Notes under the pieces: model-generated
Databases searched by the model: none
What the model was told of the DNA's origin: nothing
Seen by the model: only the letters and a program-made list of their open reading frames with translations
Translations under genes and position numbers: made by a program
Shown here: piece by piece, positions 30,873-39,186 of the stretch
How positions within the stretch are numbered: the stretch's first letter is position 1
Layout of the letters: each line of letters begins with the position of its first letter
NCBI GenBank assembly: GCA_900544675.1
Contig: UQVZ01000029.1
Location: 1-41,210, forward strand
Origin: an uncultured Bacteroides sp.
Lineage (GTDB): Bacteria; Bacteroidota; Bacteroidia; Bacteroidales; Bacteroidaceae
DNA: 41,210 bases
Direction of reading: 5' to 3'

Positions 30873-31277
30873 TTACTTTTCGCACAATTCAGTCAATACA
30901 CCCATAGTCGATTTCGGGTGCAGGAAGGCGATTTGTAAGTTCTCGGCTCCTTTGCGGGGCGCATTATCTATCAGTCGGATTCCTTCTTGTTCGGCTTGTG
31001 CCAAGGCGTTTGCCACTCCGTCTTCTACAGCAAACGCAACATGGTGCACACCCATGCCGCGTTTCTCGATAAATTTAGCGATGGTACTGTCTTCGCTGGT
31101 CGGCTCTAACAATTCGATTTTCGTGTCTTCGCACTTTAAGAAAGCTGTCTTTACTTTTTGATCTTCTACTGTTTCTATGTTATAACAAGTCAGTCCGAGA
31201 ACTTTTTCGTAGTAGGGCAATGCCTCTTCAATGCTTTTTACGGCAATGCCTAAATGTTCGATGTGAGAGATTTTCAT
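30873..31277 (-). CDS. mce: Methylmalonyl-CoA epimerase
   Basis: 134-residue vicinal-oxygen-chelate fold enzyme that interconverts (R)- and (S)-methylmalonyl-CoA. Two beta-alpha-beta-beta-beta modules are visible: HLGIAVKSIEEALPYYEKVLGL and HVAFAVEDGVANALAQAEQEGI. The metal-ligand-type residues are His8, His79 and Glu130, with a fourth near residue 55. It supplies the (S)-isomer used by the decarboxylase encoded downstream. The 180-bp spacer to mmdA is unusually long for this operon and full of repeats, so co-transcription is likely but not certain. Confidence 0.95.
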   Translation of the reverse strand: MKISHIEHLGIAVKSIEEALPYYEKVLGLTCYNIETVEDQKVKTAFLKCEDTKIELLEPTSEDSTIAKFIEKRGMGVHHVAFAVEDGVANALAQAEQEGIRLIDNAPRKGAENLQIAFLHPKSTMGVLTELCEK

Positions 31278-31400
31278 AAATGTAGTTTTTATAGGGTATT
31301 AAATTTTTTCAGTCATTCGCTTTGATTGCACAAAGAAAAGAAAAATGTGCGAAATACGAAATTTTTCTTCAATTTATTTTCAAGAAAGAGGCTTAAAAAA

Positions 31401-31454
31401 TGGATGATAGCAAACAAGCGATTGAGGAAAAGTTTATTGTTGTGCTATCATCCA
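31401..31454 (-). terminator. Terminator after sbcC
   Basis: A perfect 12-bp stem TGGATGATAGCA / TGCTATCATCCA (31401-31412, 31443-31454) around a 30-nt loop. Read on the minus strand it starts 10 bp past the sbcC stop and the second arm is followed by TTTTTT. A textbook intrinsic terminator. Confidence 0.85.
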
Positions 31455-31463
31455 CTGATTTTC

Positions 31464-34400
31464 TTATGTATTGGAAACGGGTAGGGTTCCCCTTAATTCA
31501 ATGCGGCTACGCCCTTCTCCTTTTTTGATTACACGAATTTGTACGTTGATTCGTTCGTCCAATTCTTCGCGGTGTGAAATGATGCCAACACGCCTCCCGT
31601 TTTGTCCGGCTATTTCTTGCAGGCGTTCAAGGGTAGACATCACTGAGTCAAGGCTTTTCTCGTCCAGTGTACCAAAGCCTTCATCAATAAAAAGGATATC
31701 TACGTTCATATCGGGACGATTTAAGGATGAAAGTGCTAATGATAAGGCTAATGAAATCATAAAACGTTCACCGCCGGATAATATAGTCACACTGCGCACT
31801 TGGTCTTTGTTGTAACGGTCAAGGACCAAGATAGAGAGTTGTTCGTTTTCTTCACTGCAAGTCAGCTTGTAACGGTCGGTAATGCGGGCAAGGTAAATAT
31901 TGGCGTTATTGAGCAATGGCCGTAAAATATACGACTGTACCAGTGTACGGAAACGGGTCCCGCCAAACCGGGAATTCAGTCTGTTCCATTTGTCAAACGA
32001 TTTTTTGGCTATTTCCAGTCGGTCACTTATTTTCTTGAAGTTTTCTTCGTTTCGTTTATCTTCTTCCAGTTTGCTTTTGATGGCGGCTATGTTGCTTAAA
32101 AGCTGGTCGCGTGTGAAAGTCAGTATTCCTTTTTCTTCTTGCAAGGGCTGAAGGTCGGGAATGTCTTGTTCTTCACTGATGCCGAGTTTTCCCATAGCTT
32201 CCTCTTGCTGCTTTTGTGTATTGGCAATGGCATCCTGTCGTGACTTGATGTTTGCCTGGAGGATATTGATGCGTTGACGGGCTATCGGAATTTCCTTTTC
32301 TTGTGCCATAAGTGTGGTAAGTAACTTCTCGTCCGTGCCTGACTCCTGATAATATATATGTAGGATAGCTTCACAAGTAGTGATGCTGTTGTTACATTCG
32401 TTGATGTCTTTGGTTATGTTGCTTATATTAACGAACAGATTGGTCCATTCATTATTGATATCCTGACATACATGTGTCATTGGAGAAACAGAAGTATCCC
32501 ACTCCGGATGTAGTTCGATGATTTTAGTCCGGGTGAATCGGATGGAAGTTGAGGTGTTTTGCAAGGTTTGCAAGGTTTGCACAGTTTCATTCCATTCTTT
32601 TTTCTTGTTTGCATATTCATTTGCTCCGGCTGTAAGTACACTTTGGCTGTAGGTGATATCTTTTTCCCATTCAGGCAATAAGGTTCCTAACGTGTTGGTC
32701 AGGTCTGTCAGGAGATTATTAAATTCTTGTTCTCCAGTTTCTTTCTGTTCCTTCCATTGATGTATCAGTTGCTCGTTGGAATATAAGTCTTTATCGGCTT
32801 GTGCTTTAGCCTTGTCGGCCATTACCTTATGCTGGTCGAGTGGCTTTTTTTCTTCCAGTAGCTGATTGATTTGGTTTTGCAGGTCTTCGGCTTCTTTTTG
32901 TTGTGCCTTGAATTGTTTGATGGTTTGGTTTACAGCTTCAAGAGCCATCGTGACTTGTGACGGTAAAGGTTGTTCCGTATTCAGTCCGAACCGTTGGGCG
33001 GCTTTTAGCACGTTGCTTTGGGTTGTTTGTGCTTTGCTTTTACGTTCCTGCAATAGATTCTTGCTGGCTTGAAGTATCCCGGTTGCTGTGTCATAGTCTT
33101 TCAATGCTTTTTTATGCACTTTTGTTGCCTGAGTCAGTTCAACTTCAGCCAGTTGTTTTTCTTTTTCAAGCGGAGTAAGGAGGGTTTGAAAGTCTTTGGC
33201 AAGATGTGTATGCTCAATGTGCTGGCCACACAAAGGACATGTGTCAGCTTGTTCTGCAATCAGTCGGTTACGTAAAGTGACGAGATGTTCTTCCAGACTG
33301 GTTTGCATGGTATGAAGCAGATTATTGGCTTTTTCGTCTTTTTCTTGTGCCGATTTATAGGCTGCTTCTGCCTGTTCAGCCAACTGGCGTAAAGTTGAAA
33401 GTTTTTTTTCTTGTCTTTTGATTTCTTTATCAAGCTGCTTTATTTCGGCTGCATCTGTTCCAATGGTTACCAATGTTTGCTGAAGCTGTTCCAGTTGAGC
33501 GTTTGTCCGGGTAGCTTGGTCCAGATGCCGGTTGATGGAAGTAGGATTCAGCTTTTCGCGTTGTTTGCTTAATGCATCTATGGCTTGTTGTTTGGTGGCA
33601 ACAGCTTCATCGGCTTTGATGGCAGTGTTTTGGGCTTCTTCTACAACTGCTTTTAGTGTTGCGGTTTGAATTGTTGCTGCCTGAATCTTATGGATAAGGT
33701 TTTTTGTTTCTTGGATAATACTTTTGTACCGAAGGAGTTTTTGATTGATTTCCCCCGTTTTGTCGTAAATCGGTTCCCATTCCGGATGGGTTGTTATCCA
33801 TTGTTGTAATTTTTCGATACATTGAGATAATTGACCGGCTTTTTGCTCACGTTGAAACAGGTCTGCAGAAAGCTGGTTGAATATCAAATGGCATTGAGGT
33901 TCTTGAGCAAGTGCTTTTGCTTTCTTTTCCCGAACCTCTTTTAATCGGATTAGTGTTTGGCGTTGTTGGGTTGTATCGTCCCAGCTTTTGACAAGCTTTT
34001 TATCAGTTTGATAGGTTTCTTTTTTCGTGTTTTCTTTCAATTGTTTCAATGCTTGCTGTGCCAAAGCTTTTTCTTGTTGGCATTTTTTTATTATTTCAAC
34101 CAGATGAAGCTTTTCTTCGTTTAACCGAACTTTGGTTTCTATTTCCTCTTTTTGGGCATTGAAATGGATGAGCTCTACCAAGAGTTTTTCTTTTTCTTCA
34201 TGTTCTAAGATGTGTGTTTTCTCTGTATTATATTCCGTTTGAGTCTGTGTGTAAGTAGTTTGTGCTTTGTTGAAAAGATTTTTAATGGCAGCTCCGTATT
34301 TCGAGAACCGTTCCGTGTTGGTCAGTTGTTCCAGAATGGCTTCACGTTCTGTTTTATCTCCGGTAAGGAAGGTTGCGAATTGTCCTTGTGCCAGCATGGC

Positions 34401-34919
34401 CATACGACCGAACTGTTCGAAAGTCAGTCCGATTGCCTGAAGAATGGTGTTTGACACTTCTGTGACGCCTGTCACCCAGTCGTTGTCTCCCTTTTTCACT
34501 CCCCATTGGGGACGGCGGTGCTGCAGCTGCCGGTTCCTCCGCAGCATTCCGAGGGATAAACGTGCGTGATATGTGATTCCGTCGTTGCCTTCAAACACAA
34601 CTTCGCTATAACATTCATCCCGTTCAGATATTCCTAGGCGTGTATATTGTTCGATGCTGGCTACCCGCAAGATTTCCCCTTCGGCATTGGCGTATTCATT
34701 TTTGGTGATGTTTGTTACGCCGTCTATGCGTGGCGTTTTCTTGTACAATGCCATGGCAATGCAATCCAATATGACGGTTTTCCCTGCTCCCGTATCGCCG
34801 CTGATAAGAAAGAGGGGAGCTATTTCGCCGCTTATGGCATCGCGCAGTCCGTTTGCAAAGTCGATATCTCCTCGTTCGATGGAAGCTATGTTTCTGATAT
34901 GCAGTTCTTTGATTCTCAT
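31464..34919 (-). CDS. sbcC: SbcC-like exonuclease ATPase subunit
   Basis: 1151 residues, SMC/Rad50-type ATPase that works with SbcD on DNA ends and hairpins. Seen: Walker A GDTGAGKT (41-48); two long coiled-coil arms (about 200-520 and 600-1000, rich in E/K/Q/L); the zinc hook CPLC at 561-564 for dimerisation; the ABC signature LSGGE from 1047; and Walker B LFIDEGF (1076-1082) with catalytic Glu1080. The D-loop GTLDE follows. It starts 15 bp after the sbcD stop. Such nucleases remove cruciforms and long hairpins; several occur in this window. Confidence 0.95.
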   Translation of the reverse strand: MRIKELHIRNIASIERGDIDFANGLRDAISGEIAPLFLISGDTGAGKTVILDCIAMALYKKTPRIDGVTNITKNEYANAEGEILRVASIEQYTRLGISERDECYSEVVFEGNDGITYHARLSLGMLRRNRQLQHRRPQWGVKKGDNDWVTGVTEVSNTILQAIGLTFEQFGRMAMLAQGQFATFLTGDKTEREAILEQLTNTERFSKYGAAIKNLFNKAQTTYTQTQTEYNTEKTHILEHEEKEKLLVELIHFNAQKEEIETKVRLNEEKLHLVEIIKKCQQEKALAQQALKQLKENTKKETYQTDKKLVKSWDDTTQQRQTLIRLKEVREKKAKALAQEPQCHLIFNQLSADLFQREQKAGQLSQCIEKLQQWITTHPEWEPIYDKTGEINQKLLRYKSIIQETKNLIHKIQAATIQTATLKAVVEEAQNTAIKADEAVATKQQAIDALSKQREKLNPTSINRHLDQATRTNAQLEQLQQTLVTIGTDAAEIKQLDKEIKRQEKKLSTLRQLAEQAEAAYKSAQEKDEKANNLLHTMQTSLEEHLVTLRNRLIAEQADTCPLCGQHIEHTHLAKDFQTLLTPLEKEKQLAEVELTQATKVHKKALKDYDTATGILQASKNLLQERKSKAQTTQSNVLKAAQRFGLNTEQPLPSQVTMALEAVNQTIKQFKAQQKEAEDLQNQINQLLEEKKPLDQHKVMADKAKAQADKDLYSNEQLIHQWKEQKETGEQEFNNLLTDLTNTLGTLLPEWEKDITYSQSVLTAGANEYANKKKEWNETVQTLQTLQNTSTSIRFTRTKIIELHPEWDTSVSPMTHVCQDINNEWTNLFVNISNITKDINECNNSITTCEAILHIYYQESGTDEKLLTTLMAQEKEIPIARQRINILQANIKSRQDAIANTQKQQEEAMGKLGISEEQDIPDLQPLQEEKGILTFTRDQLLSNIAAIKSKLEEDKRNEENFKKISDRLEIAKKSFDKWNRLNSRFGGTRFRTLVQSYILRPLLNNANIYLARITDRYKLTCSEENEQLSILVLDRYNKDQVRSVTILSGGERFMISLALSLALSSLNRPDMNVDILFIDEGFGTLDEKSLDSVMSTLERLQEIAGQNGRRVGIISHREELDERINVQIRVIKKGEGRSRIELRGTLPVSNT

Positions 34920-34934
34920 AGTTGAATGTGTCGG

Positions 34935-36200
34935 TTAATTTTGGGTTGTCTTTTTACGTGATTTGTTGTTTTCTTCTTCCTCCATACGTTTCATTTCCGC
35001 TTCTATTTCGGTAAAGGCTTCACGCACTTCGTCCAAGTCGAGTTCCGGATATTGTTGCCAAGTTTTCTCGATGAAACACATAGGGTCGGTCATCTGTTGG
35101 ATTTCAGCCACTTCAAACTTTGGCTTGTTAGTTTCCACCTGGTCGTTGCCGTCAATACCTGTCCATTTAATTTTCGGGTTGTAGCGTACCTCTCCATTGT
35201 AAGGTTCGATGATGGAGTAGACCATTTGGTTGAAATCGGAAGGCAATGACACGGTGTTGTCTACTTGCAGGCGTATATACCCTTTGCCGCCTTGTCTGGC
35301 AAATTCTTTGATGCCTTCCAGTGCTTCTTGTGTTTGGGTGAACGAAGTGTCATCCGAAGGTAAGGTATAGAAATGTCTCAACTCTTCGATGCGTAATTGC
35401 TGGATGCGTACGTTTCCGTTGTGGCGGTTGATGTCGACGGCGCTTACAGTGTGAGGGTAGATTTCATCGCAACTTACGTGCAAGGCACTACCGGCATATC
35501 GGATGACAGGAGCCATGTAGGTGACATCCGTTTTCATGCAATCGGTTTTATGTCCGATGGTTTGTGGCTTATGGATATGTCCCAGTGCAAGATAATCGTA
35601 TCCGATGCCTAAACTGGCGATAGCTTGTGTACGGACATTCCCGATGTCGAGGTCATGTCCAGTCATATCACTTCCCGTAACGGCAAGATGACCGGTCATG
35701 ATGACAGGTTTCTGTTCGGTATTGTCTAAAGCAACATAGTCCAGCAATGATTGAATCATCGAAGTACGTTCGCCGGTCATGTAAGGCAATGCTACAATGT
35801 ACCCGTTCGCAAGTTTTATCACGAAGCGTTCTTGCCATTCGTCTGACGAGGCAAAATCAGCAGGAGGCGGTGTCCCTATCAGGTGGACGTTGGCTAATTT
35901 CCAGACTGCATTGTTGGATTGGATGCGGGAAGCAGAGTCGTGATTCCCGGCAACGATAACGATGTGCATATCGGGAGATACCTGGTGCAGGTGTACAAAG
36001 TGGTCGGTAAATGCTTTCCAGGTAGTAGCAGACGGTTGTTGGATATCGAATATATCGCCACTGACAATCAGGGCGTCAGGATGTTCTTCTTGGCACCATC
36101 GTTCCAGTTGGGCAAAGAAACGGTCGTGTTCATCTATTCTCTCGTAGTTTTGGTAAATGATTTGTCCTAAATGTAAATCAGCTGTATGTAGTATTTTCAT
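34935..36200 (-). CDS. sbcD: SbcD-like exonuclease subunit
   Basis: 421 residues, Mre11-type metallophosphoesterase that provides the Mn2+-dependent nuclease. Phosphoesterase motifs are all present: HTADLHLG (5-12; Asp8, His10), VSGDIFD (46-52; Asp49), VAGNHDSAS (about 83-91), GHLAV near 170, and GHIHKP near 207. The C-terminal part, with a charged tail KRMEEEENNKSRKK, would contact the SbcC coiled-coil base. It lies between a FemAB-like gene (45-bp gap upstream) and sbcC (15 bp downstream). Confidence 0.95.
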   Translation of the reverse strand: MKILHTADLHLGQIIYQNYERIDEHDRFFAQLERWCQEEHPDALIVSGDIFDIQQPSATTWKAFTDHFVHLHQVSPDMHIVIVAGNHDSASRIQSNNAVWKLANVHLIGTPPPADFASSDEWQERFVIKLANGYIVALPYMTGERTSMIQSLLDYVALDNTEQKPVIMTGHLAVTGSDMTGHDLDIGNVRTQAIASLGIGYDYLALGHIHKPQTIGHKTDCMKTDVTYMAPVIRYAGSALHVSCDEIYPHTVSAVDINRHNGNVRIQQLRIEELRHFYTLPSDDTSFTQTQEALEGIKEFARQGGKGYIRLQVDNTVSLPSDFNQMVYSIIEPYNGEVRYNPKIKWTGIDGNDQVETNKPKFEVAEIQQMTDPMCFIEKTWQQYPELDLDEVREAFTEIEAEMKRMEEEENNKSRKKTTQN

Positions 36201-36245
36201 GGTTCGTTTTCAATGGTTTAAGGGTATGTTGTTCTATGAAATGAC

Positions 36246-37220
36246 TTATATGTAAAAATAGATTAGCAACCGGTTCAGCCATTTCCATCTTATCCGGAAC
36301 CAGCGCCGGGTGCTCAGTTGCTTTCCGCCGAAGCGGAGAATAAAGTCACGGTAAGCATATTGCTTAAAAGGGATGCCGGCTTCAATAAATTCGAAATGCC
36401 TGTATCCTTGCCGGCGTGCATAGGTCATGGCATTCCATACAGCCAATATGCCGGGATAGAGCAGGGGATAGCTTTTGCGCATTCCGGCAGAGAAAAGCAG
36501 GTATGCCGTGTTTTGCGAGAACAGGCAGACCGACCCGCCGATGATTTTCTCTTTGTAGCGGATAACGAAGATTTGTCCCAGTCGTTTGCCGAAAGGATGT
36601 TCCAGCAAGGAGATGAAGAAACGTAAGTCGGGCAGGAAACGATGGATTTTCGATGCGTAATATTTTCGCAGCATGGCGAAAAAATCTTCCAGGTCTTTAC
36701 GGCTTTTTACCACGTCCATTTGGGCGCCATTCTTCAGTCCGCGTGCAATCTGGCGTTTGCGGGAGCTGCTAGTCCACTTGTCTAAAGCTGTATGATGGAT
36801 AGAGTTGCGCACCCGAAGCCAGCGTACGGGGAAATAACCGTTCTGACGGAAATAGCGGTATCCGAAGAGAGGTTGTTCCAAGTTGCGGAATTCCAAAAAG
36901 AACGACTCGTCTTGGAAGCGGACGGTAAAATAAGAAAGGAATTTACTGAAAATAACTTCTGCTTTTGTAGCAGATTTAAAGTATTCTCCCGTTCCATAGG
37001 CATAGGTCTTTTGGCAGAATCCGGTAATCCGGGCATTGCGTCGGGTGATGCAAAGTAACTTGCCTACAGGCTTTTCGTCTTCCCATGCCACGAGCAATAC
37101 AGGACGATAGCCGGGAGTTTGTTCCAGAATTTGAAACAATTCGGTAGAATGAAAGACATTGGTTCCCGGAAGAGCCGGAATGTCGGTCGAATGCTCGTAT
37201 GTACGCACTTGGATAGCCAT
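36246..37220 (-). CDS. FemAB-like/GNAT acyltransferase
   Basis: 324 residues with two tandem GNAT-like halves of the FemAB type: VAWEDEKPVGKLLCITRRN and the LRVRNSIHHTALDKWTSSSRKRQIARGLKNGAQMDVV linker, then FVIRYKEKIIGGSVCLFSQNTAYLLFSAGMRKSYPLLYPGILAVWNAMTYARRQGYRHFEFIEAG. The closing segment, FRIRWKWLNRLLIYFYI, is basic and aromatic, suggesting membrane contact. Relatives act on cell-wall precursors or lipids (aminoacyl or acyl transfer); the substrate here is unknown. It shares orientation with sbcD and sbcC. Confidence 0.8.
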   Translation of the reverse strand: MAIQVRTYEHSTDIPALPGTNVFHSTELFQILEQTPGYRPVLLVAWEDEKPVGKLLCITRRNARITGFCQKTYAYGTGEYFKSATKAEVIFSKFLSYFTVRFQDESFFLEFRNLEQPLFGYRYFRQNGYFPVRWLRVRNSIHHTALDKWTSSSRKRQIARGLKNGAQMDVVKSRKDLEDFFAMLRKYYASKIHRFLPDLRFFISLLEHPFGKRLGQIFVIRYKEKIIGGSVCLFSQNTAYLLFSAGMRKSYPLLYPGILAVWNAMTYARRQGYRHFEFIEAGIPFKQYAYRDFILRFGGKQLSTRRWFRIRWKWLNRLLIYFYI

Positions 37221-37228
37221 GACAAATG

Positions 37229-37236
37229 CAAAGATA
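37229..37236 (-). promoter_or_regulatory. -7 promoter element very close to the FemAB-like start
   Basis: TATCTTTG on the minus strand, a perfect TAnnTTTG, with only 8 bases between its G and the ATG at 37220. Transcription would begin within a few bases of the start codon. Confidence 0.45.
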
Positions 37237-37362
37237 AAATTTTTCTTCTATATGGTAGTCTTATTGAAGATGATTTCTTATCATGGGACAAATAATTGTG
37301 TATAGTCTGGTAAAGATATTAAGAAAGTGATATGGTTCTTTTCTTTATTTGCTCATATAACA

Positions 37363-37397
37363 AACAAAGCCCTGACTTTTGCAAGTAGGGCTTTGTT
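37363..37397 (-). terminator. Terminator after the DUF4468 gene
   Basis: AACAAAGCCCT (37363-37373) and AGGGCTTTGTT (37387-37397) make a perfect 11-bp stem around a 13-nt loop, 81 bp past the DUF4468 stop. Flanking ATATAAC/GTTATAT extend it. No long T-run, but the stem ends in GCTTTGTTTGTT. Confidence 0.7.
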
Positions 37398-37478
37398 ATA
37401 TCTCAATTTACATTGAAGCAGTTTCTATTATGGTACAGACATGTACTTTAGTATAAAGTAATTTTCTTATTTTATCGT

Positions 37479-38534
37479 TTATCTCATTTCGGCTTTGGTG
37501 ATTTCGCCAATATACATGGTGTACTGTTTAGAGGAATCTACGGTTTGGTTGAGCGATTTCAGCTCTTCTGCTGTCATTTGTTGTGCCATGGCTTTCTTGC
37601 AGGTGATGACAACCGATGGCTGTGTGCTTTGATTAAGGAAGAACGAAACTTGGTAAGTTGTGCTTTGTTCCATCAATGCATTGGCTGCAATACGGCTTTG
37701 GTCGAATAGGATATAAGCCACGTTCTTGCCCAACATTTTGCCAAGTCCACTCCAATTTTCAGGTTTGATGTCAATAGATTCTCCATTTTCGGCAGTTAGG
37801 GTAATACGCCCTTGACTTGCCAAGTCTGCTAAATTGGTAGGAAGTTGTTCGATGCTTATTTCTTTCAGCTCGCCGGTTGTTGACAAAGTAGTTTGTGGTT
37901 GTTGAGCAACCTGGTCGGTAGGCTGTGTGCCGGTTGTTGCTTGATTATCCAGTAGTTTCTGTCCCAAAGCATCGGCAACCTGCTGGAAAAGTTGATCTTT
38001 CAGGTCAATGGTTTCACGTCTGAATTTTCCGCAGATAGGGGCGAGTTTCGTTTTTTTCTTGTTTAAAGCCATGTCATCAGTAATCCATTCTTCGGCAGTA
38101 TATTTTTCTCCGCCGTCGCGCGCTTCGTCATACCAGTAGCGGATGCGTGTCATCGTCAGATCGCATATTCCGTCTTTGGCATAAATCAGGAACTGGTAAT
38201 AAATACGTGTGCGGTCGAGCGACAAGGCAGACGAAGAGAATACGATGTATTCTTCTGCCTGTACGGCTATTTCGCCTTTCTCTTCATTGGTATAAGCGAC
38301 AAAGCTATTCAGCTTATCGTCCGGCTTGAAGCGGTTTTTTGCCCAGTCAAGCAGTTGGGTGAAGATAGCGGTTTTCGATAATCCAGGTGCTTTGATTTCT
38401 TTGTTGAAAGTCACTTTCCCGTCTGTCAGAGTTACAGCACCAGCCAGATACTTCGGGTTCGAGTTGTCGTTTTTCTCCTTGGCCATGCCTGTTAAGGGCA
38501 AACATATTAAAAGGATGAACAATAGTTTTTTCAT
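37479..38534 (-). CDS. Exported DUF4468-domain protein
   Basis: 351 residues. The signal peptide is MKKLLFILLICLPLTGMA. Residues about 33-170 match the DUF4468 pattern (TBP-like fold) common in Bacteroidetes: VTFNKEIKAPGLSKTAIFTQLLDWAKNRF, EIAVQAEEYIVFSSSALSLDRTRIYYQFLIYAKDGICDLTMTRIRYWYD. A Gln/Thr-rich linker (about 195-222) connects to a second domain (225-351) that I cannot assign (ITLTAENGESIDIKPENWSGLGKMLGKNVAYILFDQSRIAANALMEQ). Role unknown; probably periplasmic or outer-membrane associated. It is monocistronic, with its own -7 box and terminator. Confidence 0.8.
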   Translation of the reverse strand: MKKLLFILLICLPLTGMAKEKNDNSNPKYLAGAVTLTDGKVTFNKEIKAPGLSKTAIFTQLLDWAKNRFKPDDKLNSFVAYTNEEKGEIAVQAEEYIVFSSSALSLDRTRIYYQFLIYAKDGICDLTMTRIRYWYDEARDGGEKYTAEEWITDDMALNKKKTKLAPICGKFRRETIDLKDQLFQQVADALGQKLLDNQATTGTQPTDQVAQQPQTTLSTTGELKEISIEQLPTNLADLASQGRITLTAENGESIDIKPENWSGLGKMLGKNVAYILFDQSRIAANALMEQSTTYQVSFFLNQSTQPSVVITCKKAMAQQMTAEELKSLNQTVDSSKQYTMYIGEITKAEMR

Positions 38535-38569
38535 GATACTATATACGTTTAATTGATTGTTAAGCTGAG

Positions 38570-38577
38570 CAAATATA
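38570..38577 (-). promoter_or_regulatory. -7 promoter element, DUF4468 gene
   Basis: TATATTTG on the minus strand, a perfect TAnnTTTG, 35 bases before the ATG at 38534. Confidence 0.5.
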
Positions 38578-38646
38578 GAAAGAAAAAAGTAAACGCACCT
38601 GTATTGAGACGTAAATTATACAAAAAGTATATCAGATTCCATAAAA

Positions 38647-38728
38647 AAGGACACAGAGACACGACATACAAAGGTATAATTACTGATGGATAATCAGTGC
38701 CTCTGCGACTTCGTGTCTTTGTGTCCTT
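38647..38728 (-). terminator. Long hairpin after tkt-rpiB
   Basis: AAGGACACAGAGACACGA (38647-38664) pairs at 17 of 18 positions with the segment at 38711-38728. An inner stem ACTGAT/ATCAGT (38682-38687, 38693-38698) caps it. On the minus strand it lies 22 bp past the rpiB stop and is followed by TTTTTTAT, so it should terminate transcription. Confidence 0.75.
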
Positions 38729-38750
38729 ACTATAATGACAGCCGATAAGT

Positions 38751-39185
38751 TTAATGTACCGGCATTTTATCGATGCGTTTCTGATGACGTCCTCCTTCGA
38801 AATCGGTGTTGAAGAATTCGGTCATGATTTTGTCTGCCATTTCCGTGTCAATGAAACGTCCCGGCATAACCAATACGTTGGCATCGTTGTGTTGGCGTGC
38901 CAAGTGGGAAATCTCCGGAATCCAGCAAAGGGCGGCACGTATTCCCTGATGTTTGTTCAGGGTCATGCTGATGCCTTCTCCGCTTCCGCAGATAGCAATG
39001 CCCGGATAACATTCGCCTGCTTCTACGGCAAGAGCCAGCGGATGGGCATAGTCGGCATAGTCACAACTCTCGGGAGTGTATGTCCCGAAGTCTTTATATT
39101 CCCAGCCTTTAGCCTCAAGCCATTTCTTGACATATTGTTTCAGCTCGAATCCGGCATGGTCGGACGCTAATCCAATCACTTTCAT
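38751..39185 (-). CDS. rpiB: Ribose-5-phosphate isomerase B
   Basis: Interconverts ribose-5-phosphate and ribulose-5-phosphate in the non-oxidative pentose phosphate pathway. 144 residues, the usual RpiB/LacAB length. Seen: GLASDHAGFELKQYVKKWL at the N-terminus, DYADYAHPLA, the active-site CGSGEGISMTLNKHQGIRAALC, and RQHNDANVLVMPGRFI. Its ATG is one base after the transketolase stop codon, so the two are translated from one mRNA. Confidence 0.96.
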   Translation of the reverse strand: MKVIGLASDHAGFELKQYVKKWLEAKGWEYKDFGTYTPESCDYADYAHPLALAVEAGECYPGIAICGSGEGISMTLNKHQGIRAALCWIPEISHLARQHNDANVLVMPGRFIDTEMADKIMTEFFNTDFEGGRHQKRIDKMPVH

Positions 39186-39186
39186 A

